Assembly: GCF_001512305.1 (NCBI RefSeq)
Contig: NZ_LNUT01000005.1
Location: 1,275,774 to 1,339,773 of the forward strand
Origin: Arthrobacter sp. EPSL27
Lineage (GTDB): Bacteria > Actinomycetota > Actinomycetes > Actinomycetales > Micrococcaceae
Length of the DNA stretch: 64,000 nucleotides
Reading direction: 5' to 3'
A program made the translations under genes and the position numbers. Positions 15,343 through 24,083 of the stretch are shown here, piece by piece. The notes below the pieces were generated by a model. It did no database searches, was not told the DNA's origin, and saw nothing but the letters and a program-made list of their open reading frames with translations. Position 1 is the first letter of the stretch. Each line of letters begins with the position of its first letter.

Positions 15343-16284
15343 TCAGCGTTGAACGGGGTCGCCGGCTCCCAACAGCCGGGCGATCGCGGCACGGTCGGGC
15401 GCCGCTTCCCAGTCGCCCGGCGCGGTGCATGCGACTGCGCCGCAGGCAGCGGCGGTGCGGAGACGCCCGCTGAGCGGCGCGCCGGCGAGGAGTTCGGCCA
15501 GGTAGCCAGCAACGAATGCATCCCCGGCGCCGACCGTGTCGACGGCGTGTACGGGGAACGCGGGCTGTTCCGCGGCGCAGCCATCGGCAAAAGCGTACGC
15601 ACCCTCGGCTCCGAGCTTCACAACCGCCTGCGTTGGGCCCAGCTCGATGATTGCCGCTGCCTGCGCTTCCGGCTCGCGTTCGCCGGTGAGTAGTTCCGCC
15701 TCATTATCGCCTGCGAAGACGACGTCGGCCCGGGCCGCAATTTCGCGGTACGCGGAGGCTGCCGCTGCCTGGTCCCAGAGCCGCGAGCGGTGGTTCACGT
15801 CGAACGACACGATGGTGCCGCCGTCGACCGCGGCGTCGATCGCGGCGTCCAGCGCAGCGCGAGGACCTGCACCCAGCGCGGCCGTGATGCCGGTGACGTG
15901 CAGGATACGAGCCTCCCGGATGCGGGCGAAGTCGAGGTGCTCGGGCCCCAGCCGGGAGCCTGCGCTGCCCGCACGGTAGTACGAAACAGCGCTGGAACCT
16001 TCCGCCGGGCGCTCCTTCAGCATGAGGGCGGTGGGTGCCGTCGGATCGTGGGTCGCCGCGGAGGTGACGCCCTCGGCGCGCAGTTCCCGCTCGATGAGGC
16101 GGCCAAGCGCGTCGTCGCCCAGCCGGCCCATCCACGTCACTGGGACGCCCAGGCGTGCGAGGCCGATTGCAACATTGCTCTCCGCTCCGCCAAAACCCAG
16201 ATCCATCGTCGGCACGAGCTCAAGCCGCCCGATCCGGGAGGCCACAAGCAACCCCAAAGATTCACCGAGTGTGACAACGCTCAT
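15343..16284 (-). CDS. kdgK: 2-keto-3-deoxygluconate kinase (PfkB family)
   Basis: A 313-residue PfkB/ribokinase-family sugar kinase. The N-terminal substrate motif is GGAESNVAIGLARLG (residues 32-46) and the C-terminal ATP/catalytic signature DTVGAGDAFVAGY is at 249-261 with catalytic Asp255. The context (KDPG aldolase, KduD, KduI) points to phosphorylation of 2-keto-3-deoxygluconate to KDPG. The ATG at 16282-16284 overlaps the aldolase stop by 4 bp; a longer upstream frame runs through the aldolase gene and is rejected. It is the last gene of the minus-strand half of the hexuronate cluster and abuts the ABC-gene remnant. Confidence 0.88.
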   Translation of the reverse strand: MSVVTLGESLGLLVASRIGRLELVPTMDLGFGGAESNVAIGLARLGVPVTWMGRLGDDALGRLIERELRAEGVTSAATHDPTAPTALMLKERPAEGSSAVSYYRAGSAGSRLGPEHLDFARIREARILHVTGITAALGAGPRAALDAAIDAAVDGGTIVSFDVNHRSRLWDQAAAASAYREIAARADVVFAGDNEAELLTGEREPEAQAAAIIELGPTQAVVKLGAEGAYAFADGCAAEQPAFPVHAVDTVGAGDAFVAGYLAELLAGAPLSGRLRTAAACGAVACTAPGDWEAAPDRAAIARLLGAGDPVQR

Positions 16285-16910
16285 CGCTTGGCCCCCAGGT
16301 CGGTCTCGGCCTGAAGCGCGACTGCTTCCCGTGCAGCCTGGGCGACGGCCTCGGCCCCCGCTGAGATGCGGGCGGGTGCAGCAATCCACGAGCCGCTGGC
16401 CGCGAACACAGCTGGGTGCGCCAGATATTCGCCCAGATTCGCGGCGCTTACCCCTCCGCTGGGCATGAAGCTCACACCGGGGAAGACCGGTGCCAGCGCG
16501 TTGAGCAGTGCGAGCCCGCCCGCGACGCCGACGGGGAAGAGCTTGAGTTGGTCAAGGCCGAGGCGGATGCCGCGTTGGATATCGCTCGGCGTCATCACCC
16601 CCGGCAGCACCGGAACGCCCGCGGCCAGGGCGGCTTCGACAATCTCCTCGTCAAGGCCAGGCGCGACGACGAACGCGGCACCGGCGTCGAGCGCGCGCTG
16701 CAGCTGCTCGCGGTCAAGCACAGTTCCGGCTCCGACAAGCACGTCGCCGCGTGCGGCAATGCGCTCGATCGCGGCCATTCCAAACTGGTTACGCAACGCC
16801 ACCTCGAGCACCGGCAGGCCACCGGCGACAAGGCCGTCGGCGAGCACATCGGCAGCCCGGGCGTCGTCGATGGTCGCTAGCGGGACAACCCCGCTCAACT
16901 CGAGCGTCAT
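16281..16910 (-). CDS. eda: KDPG aldolase (2-dehydro-3-deoxy-phosphogluconate aldolase)
   Basis: A 209-residue class I aldolase that splits KDPG to pyruvate and glyceraldehyde 3-phosphate. The Schiff-base lysine is K123 in LKLFPVG, the general base E36 in LEVALRN, with R40 beside it. GAGTVL and SFMPSGGVS form the phosphate-binding strands. The start at 16908-16910 overlaps the preceding stop by 4 bp, matching the other junctions in this operon; an in-frame ATG four codons upstream is also possible. The enzyme completes conversion of uronates to central metabolites. Confidence 0.88.
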   Translation of the reverse strand: MTLELSGVVPLATIDDARAADVLADGLVAGGLPVLEVALRNQFGMAAIERIAARGDVLVGAGTVLDREQLQRALDAGAAFVVAPGLDEEIVEAALAAGVPVLPGVMTPSDIQRGIRLGLDQLKLFPVGVAGGLALLNALAPVFPGVSFMPSGGVSAANLGEYLAHPAVFAASGSWIAAPARISAGAEAVAQAAREAVALQAETDLGAKR

Positions 16911-17662
16911 CGTGCCATCCATCCGCCGTCAACCGGCAGGGTAACGCCCGTGACATAGGCGGCCGACGGGCTCGCAAGGAACACCGTTGCGCCCTTGAGG
17001 TCCTCGGCGCTACCCCACCGGCCTGTCGGGATGCGGTCGAGAATGGCCTGCGAGCGCTCCTCGTCCGCGCGCAGCGCCGCGGTGTTGTCGGTGGCAATGT
17101 AGCCGGGGGCGATCGCGTTCACCGTGACACCGCGTGCTGACCACTCGTTACTCAAGGCCTTCACGAGACCGGCAATGCCCGACTTCGCTGCGGTGTACCC
17201 CGGCACGTTGATGCCGCCCTGGAAGCTGAGAAGGCTTGCCGTGAATACGATGCGGCCGTAGCCGCGCTCAAGCATGCCGGCTGCAACGGCCTGCGTGAGT
17301 ACGAACTGGTTGCGCAGGTTCACATCCAGCACTTCATCCCACCACTCAAGGGGATGCTCGGCGGCCGGCGATCGGCGGATGGTCCCTGCGTTGTTCACCA
17401 GGATGTCGGCGCGATCCCGTACTGCCGCGCCGAAAGCGGTGATGGCATCGCGGTCACGGAAGTCAACAGCGTGGCCTTCGAAGGATCGTCCCAGCTCGCG
17501 CACGCGGGCCCCGATTGCGCCACCGTCCGCCTCCTGACTGGCCGACACTGCGATGATGTCAGCCCCCGCCTGCGCGAGTCCCTCCGCCATCGCGAAGCCG
17601 ATGCCGCGGCGGGCGCCGGTGACGACGGCGGTGGTGCCTGTGAGATCGAATGAGACCGTCAT
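16907..17662 (-). CDS. kduD: 2-dehydro-3-deoxy-D-gluconate 5-dehydrogenase (SDR family)
   Basis: A 251-residue classical short-chain dehydrogenase. The NAD-binding TGARRGIG is at residues 15-22, NNAG at 90-93, and catalytic S143, Y156 and K160 are all present. The length, the LVNNAGTIRRSPA segment and the C-terminal VTGVTLPVDGGWMAR fit KduD, which reduces 2,5-diketo-3-deoxygluconate, the product of KduI, to KDG. It overlaps the dehydrogenase gene upstream and the aldolase gene downstream by 4 bp each, so the four minus-strand genes form one tightly coupled operon. Confidence 0.88.
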   Translation of the reverse strand: MTVSFDLTGTTAVVTGARRGIGFAMAEGLAQAGADIIAVSASQEADGGAIGARVRELGRSFEGHAVDFRDRDAITAFGAAVRDRADILVNNAGTIRRSPAAEHPLEWWDEVLDVNLRNQFVLTQAVAAGMLERGYGRIVFTASLLSFQGGINVPGYTAAKSGIAGLVKALSNEWSARGVTVNAIAPGYIATDNTAALRADEERSQAILDRIPTGRWGSAEDLKGATVFLASPSAAYVTGVTLPVDGGWMAR

Positions 17663-18684
17663 GCCCTGGCCCCCTGAACGTCTACGAGAATCTTCATTGC
17701 GGACGCTGAGAGCAGCGCATCGAACGCTTCCGCAGTGCTATCGAGGGGCACGATGCGGGTGATCAGGGCGTCTGCCGGAACGGTTCCGGAGGCGAGAAGC
17801 GCGATGGCGCGCTCGAAATCCTCGCGCTCGTAAACACGGGCCCCAAGCACCTCCAGCTCGCGCCAGAAGATGCGATGGAGATCCACGGGCACCGGCTCGG
17901 GGTGGATCGCGACGAATACCACGCGGCCGCGGGTGCGGGCGTGCCGGGTGGCGTCGAGCGCGGTCCCGCGAGTGCCGGCGACTTCAAAGACGACGTCGGC
18001 TCCGGCGCCGCCGGTGTGCTCTTCGACGAGGGCGGCGAGGTCGCCCTCGACGGGATCCACGACGATCGCGCCCTGTTTTGCGGCGAATGCGCGGCGGTCG
18101 CCGTCGGGCTCCGCCAGGATGACCTCGGCGCCTGCAGCGCGGGCCACGATCGCGATGAGCTGGCCGATAGGCCCGCCGCCAATGACGACGGCGGTCTCGC
18201 CTTGAACGAGCCGCGAGCGCCGCACATCGTGCACTGCGACGGCCAGCGGCTCGACGAGTGCGGCGTGTTCGAGCGAGACGCCGTCAGGCAGCGGAACCAC
18301 GAGGGAAGCCGGCACAGTCCACTGCTCCTGAAGGGCGCCGGGCGAGTCGATGCCCACGAAGTCGAGGTGCTGGCAGATGTGCTGATGGCCGGCAAGGCAG
18401 GAAGCGCACTTTCCGCACCAGCGCAGCGGCATGACCGTGACCGGCTGCTCCAGCTTGAGCGTGTCCACGTCCGGACCGACCGCACTGATGACCCCGCTCA
18501 TCTCGTGGCCGATCACCGCCGGCATGGCCACCCGGGCATCCATATGACCCTGCACAATATGCAGGTCCGTGCCGCAAATTCCGTTGTACGCGACCCGGAT
18601 CGTCACTTCGCCGGCCGCAGGGGGCCTGGCCTCAACGCCGGCCACCTCGATCTTTTGACCGCCGATGTATCTAGCTGCTCGCAC
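17659..18684 (-). CDS. Zinc-dependent alcohol dehydrogenase (MDR superfamily)
   Basis: A 341-residue medium-chain dehydrogenase. The catalytic zinc site comprises C37 (GICGTDLH), H60 and E61 (VIGHEMSG); the structural zinc cysteines are C90, C93, C96 and C104 (CGKCASCLAGHQHIC). The Rossmann motif GGGPIGQLIA follows. The GTG at 18682-18684 has AAGGAG 6 bp upstream and is preferred over an ATG further upstream inside the operator. It is first in the minus-strand operon, next to the operator at 18720-18766. Relatives include threonine, sorbitol, idonate and galactonate-type dehydrogenases; oxidation of an acid sugar is likely, the exact substrate is not known. Confidence 0.85.
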   Translation of the reverse strand: MRAARYIGGQKIEVAGVEARPPAAGEVTIRVAYNGICGTDLHIVQGHMDARVAMPAVIGHEMSGVISAVGPDVDTLKLEQPVTVMPLRWCGKCASCLAGHQHICQHLDFVGIDSPGALQEQWTVPASLVVPLPDGVSLEHAALVEPLAVAVHDVRRSRLVQGETAVVIGGGPIGQLIAIVARAAGAEVILAEPDGDRRAFAAKQGAIVVDPVEGDLAALVEEHTGGAGADVVFEVAGTRGTALDATRHARTRGRVVFVAIHPEPVPVDLHRIFWRELEVLGARVYEREDFERAIALLASGTVPADALITRIVPLDSTAEAFDALLSASAMKILVDVQGARA

Positions 18685-18719
18685 TTGCGTCTCCTTCGTC
18701 GCGCCGAAAAAAATGATTA

Positions 18720-18766
18720 TGGAACTATGTTCCACTTAAAGTTCCATCTGGTGCAACTAAGTTCTA
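18720..18766. promoter_or_regulatory. Predicted IclR/KdgR-type operator region with tandem palindromes
   Basis: TGGAAC-TAT-GTTCCA (18720-18734) is a perfect 6-3-6 palindrome. A second, near-palindrome, TGCAAC-TAA-GTTCTA, lies at 18752-18766, with its centre 32 bp (about three helical turns) away. A single half-site GTTCCA is between them at 18741-18746. The region separates the divergent dehydrogenase and TRAP genes and is AT-rich compared with its surroundings. The likely binder is the IclR regulator at 22537-23346. The half-site recalls the GTTTCA-type elements of enterobacterial KdgR. Confidence 0.65.
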
Positions 18767-18843
18767 TTTGGTTATAGTAGTCTTCGATCACCCCGGTGGC
18801 GCAAGTCACACACCACTCACAGTTACTCAACGAGGAGAAAACC

Positions 18844-19848
18844 ATGCAGGGAAGAAGGATGCTCGCCGTTCTGGGCGCAGCCGCGATGACGGCATTGTCA
18901 CTGGCTTCATGCTCGAGTGCCTCAGGACAAGGCGGCGGTACCGTCCTCCGCGTTGCCTTCAACCAGGACGCCAACCACCCTCAGGCGAAGGCGCTGCAGG
19001 AGATGTCGGATGAACTCAAGGCCCAGACTGACGGCCGGTATTCGCTTCAGCTGTACACGGACGCGACGCTTGGCGACCAGGCCGCCACGATTGAACAGGT
19101 GCAGTCCGGCACCATCGACTTCGCCGTCGTCGCCGGCAGCCTGCTTGAAAACTTCGAATCAGACTTCTCCGTGGTCAACCTGCCGTACCTGTATGAATCG
19201 CCTGAGCACCAGATGAAGGTCCTTAACGACCCGGCGGTCACGGGGCCGCTCTACGACACGCTGAAGGATGACAACCTCCAGGTGCTCACCGCCTACCACG
19301 GCGGCGTCCGCAACGTTTATTCAACCGCCGGCCCGGTCACCAAGCCTGCTGACCTTAATGGCCAGAAAGTCCGCGTCATTGGTTCGGACACCAACGTCCG
19401 CATGATGGAGCGGATGGGCGGCGTCGGAACGCCGATGGCGCAGGGCGAGGTTTACACCGCAATCCAGTCCGGCGTGCTTGACGGGGCGGAGAACAACGAG
19501 CTCATCTACTCGTCGCTCTCGCACGATGAAATCGCACCCTTTTACTCACGCACTGAGCACCTGATGATGCCCGACTACCTGGTGACAAGCCCGTCCGTGT
19601 GGGACCGCATCTCTGAAGAGGACCGCAAGATCTTCGAGAAGCTGTTCTCCACCTCGGTCGACACCGAGCTCAAGCTGTTCGGCACCGCCGTCGACGAAGC
19701 GGTCACCGCCGCCGAGAAGGCCGGCGCGAAGTTCAGCGACGCCGATGTCACGGCTTTCCGTGAGGCCGCGCTCCCGCTGCATAAAGACCTGGTCAAGTCC
19801 GATCTCGCAAAGAAGGTTTACGACGCGATCGAGGCGGCTCGCGGCTGA
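18844..19848 (+). CDS. dctP: TRAP transporter solute-binding lipoprotein DctP
   Basis: A 334-residue periplasmic-type binding protein of the tripartite ATP-independent transporter family. A lipoprotein signal with lipobox LASC (cysteine near residue 22) anchors it outside the membrane, as usual in Gram-positive bacteria. Family hallmarks are LQLYTDATLGDQAATIEQVQSG-like sequence near residue 65-85 and the ligand-carboxylate arginine region NGQKVRVIGS. The ATG at 18844 follows GAGGAG. It binds the substrate for the DctQM permease; the surrounding KduI/KduD/KdgK genes point to a uronate or unsaturated uronate. Confidence 0.9.
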   Translation: MQGRRMLAVLGAAAMTALSLASCSSASGQGGGTVLRVAFNQDANHPQAKALQEMSDELKAQTDGRYSLQLYTDATLGDQAATIEQVQSGTIDFAVVAGSLLENFESDFSVVNLPYLYESPEHQMKVLNDPAVTGPLYDTLKDDNLQVLTAYHGGVRNVYSTAGPVTKPADLNGQKVRVIGSDTNVRMMERMGGVGTPMAQGEVYTAIQSGVLDGAENNELIYSSLSHDEIAPFYSRTEHLMMPDYLVTSPSVWDRISEEDRKIFEKLFSTSVDTELKLFGTAVDEAVTAAEKAGAKFSDADVTAFREAALPLHKDLVKSDLAKKVYDAIEAARG

Positions 19849-20378
19849 TGACCCGAATGAACATGACTACGGCCCGGGCGCGCCTGGACGGCACGCTCCG
19901 CGCGATCTGCGTCGCCCTGTCTGCGCTGCTGGTGCTGCTGGTTACCTGGCAGGTCTTTACCCGGCTGGTCCTAGGGGCGCCCAGCGCATGGTCCGAGGAG
20001 GCCGCCCGGCAAACCTTCGTGTGGGTAAGCCTGATCGGAATCGCCATCGCCGTCGGCGAGAAGGCCGACGTCATCATGGACTTCCTGGTGGCGAAGCTGC
20101 CCGTGCCGCTTCAGCGCATCACCGACATCATCGCGTACCTCACGACGCTCGCGTTCGTGCTGTACGTCATGGTGTACGGCGGGATCCAGCAGTCCATGCT
20201 TGCGTGGGGGCAGCGGAATCCGCTGCTGCCCCTCACGCAGGGTCAGCTTTACCTGGCCCTGCCCATTTCGGGTGTGCTGCTGACCATTTACCTGATCATC
20301 CACATCGTCGGTACCTTCTCGAGCCGCTACGCCGGCCACGTGGAAAACGACGAGGACCTTGAGGCGGCAGCACTGTGA
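19848..20378 (+). CDS. dctQ: TRAP transporter small permease DctQ
   Basis: A 176-residue membrane protein with four predicted helices and the DctQ signature RLVLGAPSAWSEEAARQTFVW split around residues 38-60. It starts at the ATG of a TGATG overlap with dctP (19846-19850), indicating translational coupling. With DctM it forms the sodium-dependent membrane unit that takes substrate from DctP. Confidence 0.9.
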   Translation: MTRMNMTTARARLDGTLRAICVALSALLVLLVTWQVFTRLVLGAPSAWSEEAARQTFVWVSLIGIAIAVGEKADVIMDFLVAKLPVPLQRITDIIAYLTTLAFVLYVMVYGGIQQSMLAWGQRNPLLPLTQGQLYLALPISGVLLTIYLIIHIVGTFSSRYAGHVENDEDLEAAAL

Positions 20379-21682
20379 TTGATCCCGGCACCATCAGCTT
20401 TATCCTCATCGGCGGCCTCGCGCTGCTGCTCGCAGTCGGCGCTCCCGTTTCCATCGCCATCGGGCTTCCGTCCGCCCTGTGCATGCTGCTCATCGTGGAC
20501 TTCCAGCGCGGCGCCATCACCGCCGCACAGCAGATGATCGGCGGCACCAACTCGTTCGCCCTGCTCGCCATCCCGTTCTTCGTTCTCGCCGGCGTCATCA
20601 TGAACAACGGCGGCATTGCCGAGCGGCTGATCAACCTCGCGCGGGTGCTCGTGGGCCGCACGCCGGCGCCGCTGGTGCAAACGAACGTGATAGCGAACGC
20701 GATCTTCGGCTCTGTGTCCGGTTCCGCCGTCGCCAGCGCCGCCGCGGTTGGTTCCACCATGGCTCCGATGCAGCGCCGGGCGGGCTATGACCGCGCCTTC
20801 AGCGCAGCGGCAAACATCGCCTCGGCCCCGGCCGGCATGCTGATCCCACCGAGCAATACGCTGATCGTCTACTCGCTCGCCGCCGGCGGCACGTCGCTTG
20901 GCGCGTTGTTCGTCGCCGGGTACGTCCCGGGCATCCTGTGGGCCCTGGCCTGTGCCGCCGTCGGCTTCGGCTACGCTCGGCGGCACCCCGAACTGCGGGG
21001 CGAGCCCTGGCCCAAGTTCTCGGTCTTTCTGGTCACACTCGGCCGAGCGGTACCATCGCTGGGCCTCATTATTGTGGCGATCGGCGGTATTGTCGCCGGT
21101 TTCTTCACGCCGACGGAGGGTTCCGCCGTCGCCGTCATCTATTCACTGCTCCTCTCTTTCTTCTACCGCACCATTTCGTTCAAAGACCTACCGAAGGTCC
21201 TGTTCGACGCCACACGCACCAGCGCGATCGTCATCTTCCTGATTGCGGTGTCGACGATCATGTCCTACGTCATGACCTATGCACGCCTGCCGCAGCTGAT
21301 CGCCGATTCACTGTTTGGGTGGACCGATTCGAAGGTTGTTGTGCTGCTGATCATGATGCTGGTGCTGCTCTTGATCGGCATTCCGCTCGACCCCACGCCG
21401 GCGATCCTGATTTTCACGCCAATCTTCCTGCCCATCGCAGTCTCCTACGGCATCGACCCGGTGCACTTCGGCATCGTGATGGTCTTCAACCTCTCGATTG
21501 CGGTGATCTCCCCGCCGTCCGCGCCCGTATTGTTCGTCGGAACCCAGGTCGCGAAGGTCAAACTGGAACCCGTGATCGTCAAACTGGTGCCGTTCCTTGT
21601 GGTGCTCATCGCGCTGCTGTTCGTCATCGTTTTCGTCCCCCAGCTTTCCCTGTGGCTACCCGGCCTCATGGGTCTGCTCTAA
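20375..21682 (+). CDS. dctM: TRAP transporter large permease DctM
   Basis: A 435-residue polytopic membrane protein with 11-12 predicted helices, matching the DctM family length. Recognisable segments include the LLAIPFFVLAGVIMNNGGI loop, SGSAVASAAAVGSTMAPMQ, and LIPPSNTLIVYS, the region that lines the substrate path. The start is a GTG overlapping the dctQ stop (GTGA, 20375-20378). It catalyses sodium-coupled uptake of the ligand delivered by DctP. Confidence 0.92.
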   Translation: MIDPGTISFILIGGLALLLAVGAPVSIAIGLPSALCMLLIVDFQRGAITAAQQMIGGTNSFALLAIPFFVLAGVIMNNGGIAERLINLARVLVGRTPAPLVQTNVIANAIFGSVSGSAVASAAAVGSTMAPMQRRAGYDRAFSAAANIASAPAGMLIPPSNTLIVYSLAAGGTSLGALFVAGYVPGILWALACAAVGFGYARRHPELRGEPWPKFSVFLVTLGRAVPSLGLIIVAIGGIVAGFFTPTEGSAVAVIYSLLLSFFYRTISFKDLPKVLFDATRTSAIVIFLIAVSTIMSYVMTYARLPQLIADSLFGWTDSKVVVLLIMMLVLLLIGIPLDPTPAILIFTPIFLPIAVSYGIDPVHFGIVMVFNLSIAVISPPSAPVLFVGTQVAKVKLEPVIVKLVPFLVVLIALLFVIVFVPQLSLWLPGLMGLL

Positions 21683-21701
21683 CCCCTTCTGAAGGAACAC
21701 C

Positions 21702-22535
21702 ATGACCGCCGTCTACGGCCCCACATCCCCCGAGCAGATCCCAGGCGCCACCCAGCAACAGTTGCGCGACCGCTACCTCATCGAGGATCTATTCGTTCCC
21801 GGCAGCGTACGAACCGTTGTTACTCACTACGATCGGGTGGTGGCGGTTGGCGCCGTGCCGACCCATGCTCCCCTCGGGCTCGAGACCGTGCCGGAAATTC
21901 GCAGTGAGCAGTTCCTCGATCATCGCGAGATCGGGATTGTCAACATAGGAGCGGCGGGTGCCGTCCACGCAGACGGTGAGCGCCATGCCATGCCCACCGG
22001 CGCGTGCCTGTACCTGGGCCGCGGGGTGAAGGACGTGGTGTTCGAGTCGGACGACGCCGGGACCCCCGCCCGCTTCTACGGCTTCTCGGCCCCGGCGCAC
22101 GCCACCTACCCGACGGCGCTGGTCGCACCCGGGCAGGGCACCGTCCGCGAGCTCGGGGATCCGCTGACCTCTAATCGCAGGACCATTAACCAGTACATTC
22201 ACGAAGACGGCGTGCGCAGCTGCCAGGTGGTCATGGGCGTCACGCAGCTCCACCCCGGCAGCATGTGGAACACGATGCCGGCGCACACTCACGACCGCCG
22301 GACAGAGTTCTACGTCTACTTCGATGTACCCGAGGAGGCCCGCGTCGTTCACCTCATGGGGGAGCCGTCCGAAACCCGTCATATGCTTGTTGGCGACGGG
22401 GGTCTGGTGCTCTCACCGTCTTGGTCGATCCATTCCGGCGTTGGGACCTCTAACTACTCGTTCGTGTGGGCGATGGCCGGGGAGAACCAGGCCTTCGACG
22501 ACATGGATGGCGTCGCGATTGCTGAAGTGAGATGA
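21702..22535 (+). CDS. kduI: 5-dehydro-4-deoxy-D-glucuronate isomerase
   Basis: A 277-residue cupin-type isomerase that converts 5-keto-4-deoxyuronate, formed from unsaturated uronates of pectin or glycosaminoglycans, to 2,5-diketo-3-deoxygluconate for KduD. Zinc ligands H195, H197 and E202 lie in PAHTHDRRTEFYVYF; a fourth His is near residue 244 in SIHSG. Length matches E. coli KduI (278). GAAGGA precedes the ATG at 21702. It follows the TRAP genes after 19 bp and links the transporter half of the cluster to the catabolic half on the other strand. Confidence 0.92.
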   Translation: MTAVYGPTSPEQIPGATQQQLRDRYLIEDLFVPGSVRTVVTHYDRVVAVGAVPTHAPLGLETVPEIRSEQFLDHREIGIVNIGAAGAVHADGERHAMPTGACLYLGRGVKDVVFESDDAGTPARFYGFSAPAHATYPTALVAPGQGTVRELGDPLTSNRRTINQYIHEDGVRSCQVVMGVTQLHPGSMWNTMPAHTHDRRTEFYVYFDVPEEARVVHLMGEPSETRHMLVGDGGLVLSPSWSIHSGVGTSNYSFVWAMAGENQAFDDMDGVAIAEVR

Positions 22536-22536
22536 G

Positions 22537-23346
22537 ATGATGCGGGTCATGACCAGGGAACCCACGGAGCTCGATACGAGCCCGGCGCCGTCGATGGGCG
22601 CGAGTGAGAAGACATTGCGGGTGCTGGAAGCCGCAATCCTCTACGACCGCTTCACCGACATCGTCGAGGAGACCCGGCTGCCGAAGGCGACGGTGCACCG
22701 CATTCTCGCGACGCTGGCCGAGTTGAAGTTCCTGGCCGGCGATAGCGATCGCGGCTACCACCCCGGCTCCCGTCTTCTCGGCATTGCCGGCAAGGCCATC
22801 TCCCGGCTCGACATCTCCTTCATCGCCGAACCCATCGTCGAGAAGCTCGTCCGCGAAGTAAACTGCACGGTTCACGTCGGCGTCGCCAACGATTTCGAGA
22901 TGGTCTACGTCATCCGCAAAGACTCATCAAAGCCCTACAGGATGGCTTCGCGCGTAGGGCTGGCCATGCCGATGCACTGCTCGGGCATGGGCAAGGCGGT
23001 CATCGCGAGCTGGACGCCCGAGCAGGTGGACCGGCTGATATCCGAGGTCGGTCTGCCGGCCCGCACCGATAAGACCATCACGGATCCTGAACAGCTGCGC
23101 ACAGAGCTGGCCACCGTGCGTCAACGCGGTTACGCGCTCGATCTCGGCGAGAACGAGCGCGGTACGGTGTGCGTCTCAACTCCGATCCGGGACCACCTCG
23201 GCCGGGTAATGTATGGCCTGTCGATCTCATCGCTTGAGCTTGAGTACCCCGGCTCCACGATTGAGCAGTTTGCGCCGCAGGCAATCGCCGCCGCGGAGGA
23301 GATCTCTCGAGCCCTGGGGTCCCCGGTGGGCCGCGCCGGCGCCTAG
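22537..23346 (+). CDS. IclR-family regulator of hexuronate catabolism (KdgR-like)
   Basis: A 269-residue IclR regulator with a short hydrophilic N-terminal tail, a winged helix (TRLPKATVHRILATL near residues 48-62) and the effector domain with MHCSGMGKAVIAS near 147-159. It starts one base after the kduI stop, so it is the last gene of the plus-strand operon. By position and by analogy to KdgR, a repressor that senses 2-keto-3-deoxygluconate, it probably controls both halves of the cluster through the palindromes at 18720-18766. A strong hairpin follows at 23395. Confidence 0.9.
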   Translation: MMRVMTREPTELDTSPAPSMGASEKTLRVLEAAILYDRFTDIVEETRLPKATVHRILATLAELKFLAGDSDRGYHPGSRLLGIAGKAISRLDISFIAEPIVEKLVREVNCTVHVGVANDFEMVYVIRKDSSKPYRMASRVGLAMPMHCSGMGKAVIASWTPEQVDRLISEVGLPARTDKTITDPEQLRTELATVRQRGYALDLGENERGTVCVSTPIRDHLGRVMYGLSISSLELEYPGSTIEQFAPQAIAAAEEISRALGSPVGRAGA

Positions 23347-23394
23347 TGCCGTAGGGGCAAATGCGTTAACAACGGTCCTAGCGGACTGGCGGCG

Positions 23395-23427
23395 GCCGGT
23401 CACCGGCAGTGATGCCCGGTGACCGGC
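23395..23427 (+). terminator. Hairpin terminator after the hexuronate operon
   Basis: GCCGGTCACCGG (23395-23406) and CCGGTGACCGGC (23416-23427) form a perfect 12-bp stem with a 9-base loop, 48 bp after the IclR stop. There is no T-run, as is usual for this GC content. It separates the hexuronate operon from the lipoprotein/ECF transporter pair. Confidence 0.65.
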
Positions 23428-23522
23428 TGCTTCGATTTCGCGGCCGTGGCGGGCCACGTGACCTCACGTCATACAACGCGACGGCCGCCGGATACGGGCA
23501 GGCCACGTCCTACCCTTGACTG

Positions 23523-24083
23523 GTGACTTTGACTCAGATCCGCACCGCCGCCGCAGGCTCCCTCGCCGCCGCCGGTCTCCTGTTCGCCCTCGCCGCCTGT
23601 TCCGCACCGGCCGCAACCCAGCCCACCGCCTCCGCGCCGGCTTCATCGAGTGCCGCCACCGAGTCCAGCGCCGCCGCCGGCCCCTGCGCCGGGGTGAAGG
23701 TCATCGTCGACTCGGGCGCCCTGAAGCAGGCCGCCGCCGACACATCCGTCTGCGTGGACGTGGACGGGCCCACCCCCGCCGCCAAGGTGCTGGACGAGGC
23801 CAAAGTGAAAACCGACGGCACAGCCGAATACCCCACCGAACTGGTGTGCCGGGTGAACGGTGTGCCCGCCGCGGACCTCGACATCACCCACCAGGGCGGC
23901 ACGTACCGGGAAGACTGCAGCAAGATGCCGGCCGCTTTCGCTTACTGGTCGCTCTGGGTCAAGCCGGCCGCCGGCGACTGGGCCTACGCGCAGGAGGGCC
24001 TGGCCACCCTGCAGGTGGGCCCGGGCGAGAGCCTTGAACTGCTCTACACCGTCGACGGCGCTCCGGCTGCGCCCGCAGCGTGA
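23523..24083 (+). CDS. Secreted lipoprotein, possible ligand-binding partner of the ECF transporter
   Basis: A 186-residue lipoprotein. The signal peptide ends in a lipobox ALAAC with lipidated Cys26, followed by an Ala/Ser/Thr-rich linker to about residue 52. The mature part has three further cysteines (AGPCAG, TSVCVD, LVCRVNG) plus REDCSK that could form disulphides, and a C-terminal stretch with AYWSLWVK that loosely resembles DUF4430/transcobalamin-like domains. I cannot confirm that match. It starts with GTG and overlaps the transporter gene by 4 bp (GTGA), so the two probably work together at the cell surface, perhaps in cobalamin capture. Confidence 0.7.
   Translation: MTLTQIRTAAAGSLAAAGLLFALAACSAPAATQPTASAPASSSAATESSAAAGPCAGVKVIVDSGALKQAAADTSVCVDVDGPTPAAKVLDEAKVKTDGTAEYPTELVCRVNGVPAADLDITHQGGTYREDCSKMPAAFAYWSLWVKPAAGDWAYAQEGLATLQVGPGESLELLYTVDGAPAAPAA

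Noticed and set aside
23428..23522. Cobalamin riboswitch before the lipoprotein/ECF transporter genes
   Set aside because: No B12-box-like conserved core is visible and the space is too short for the full element.
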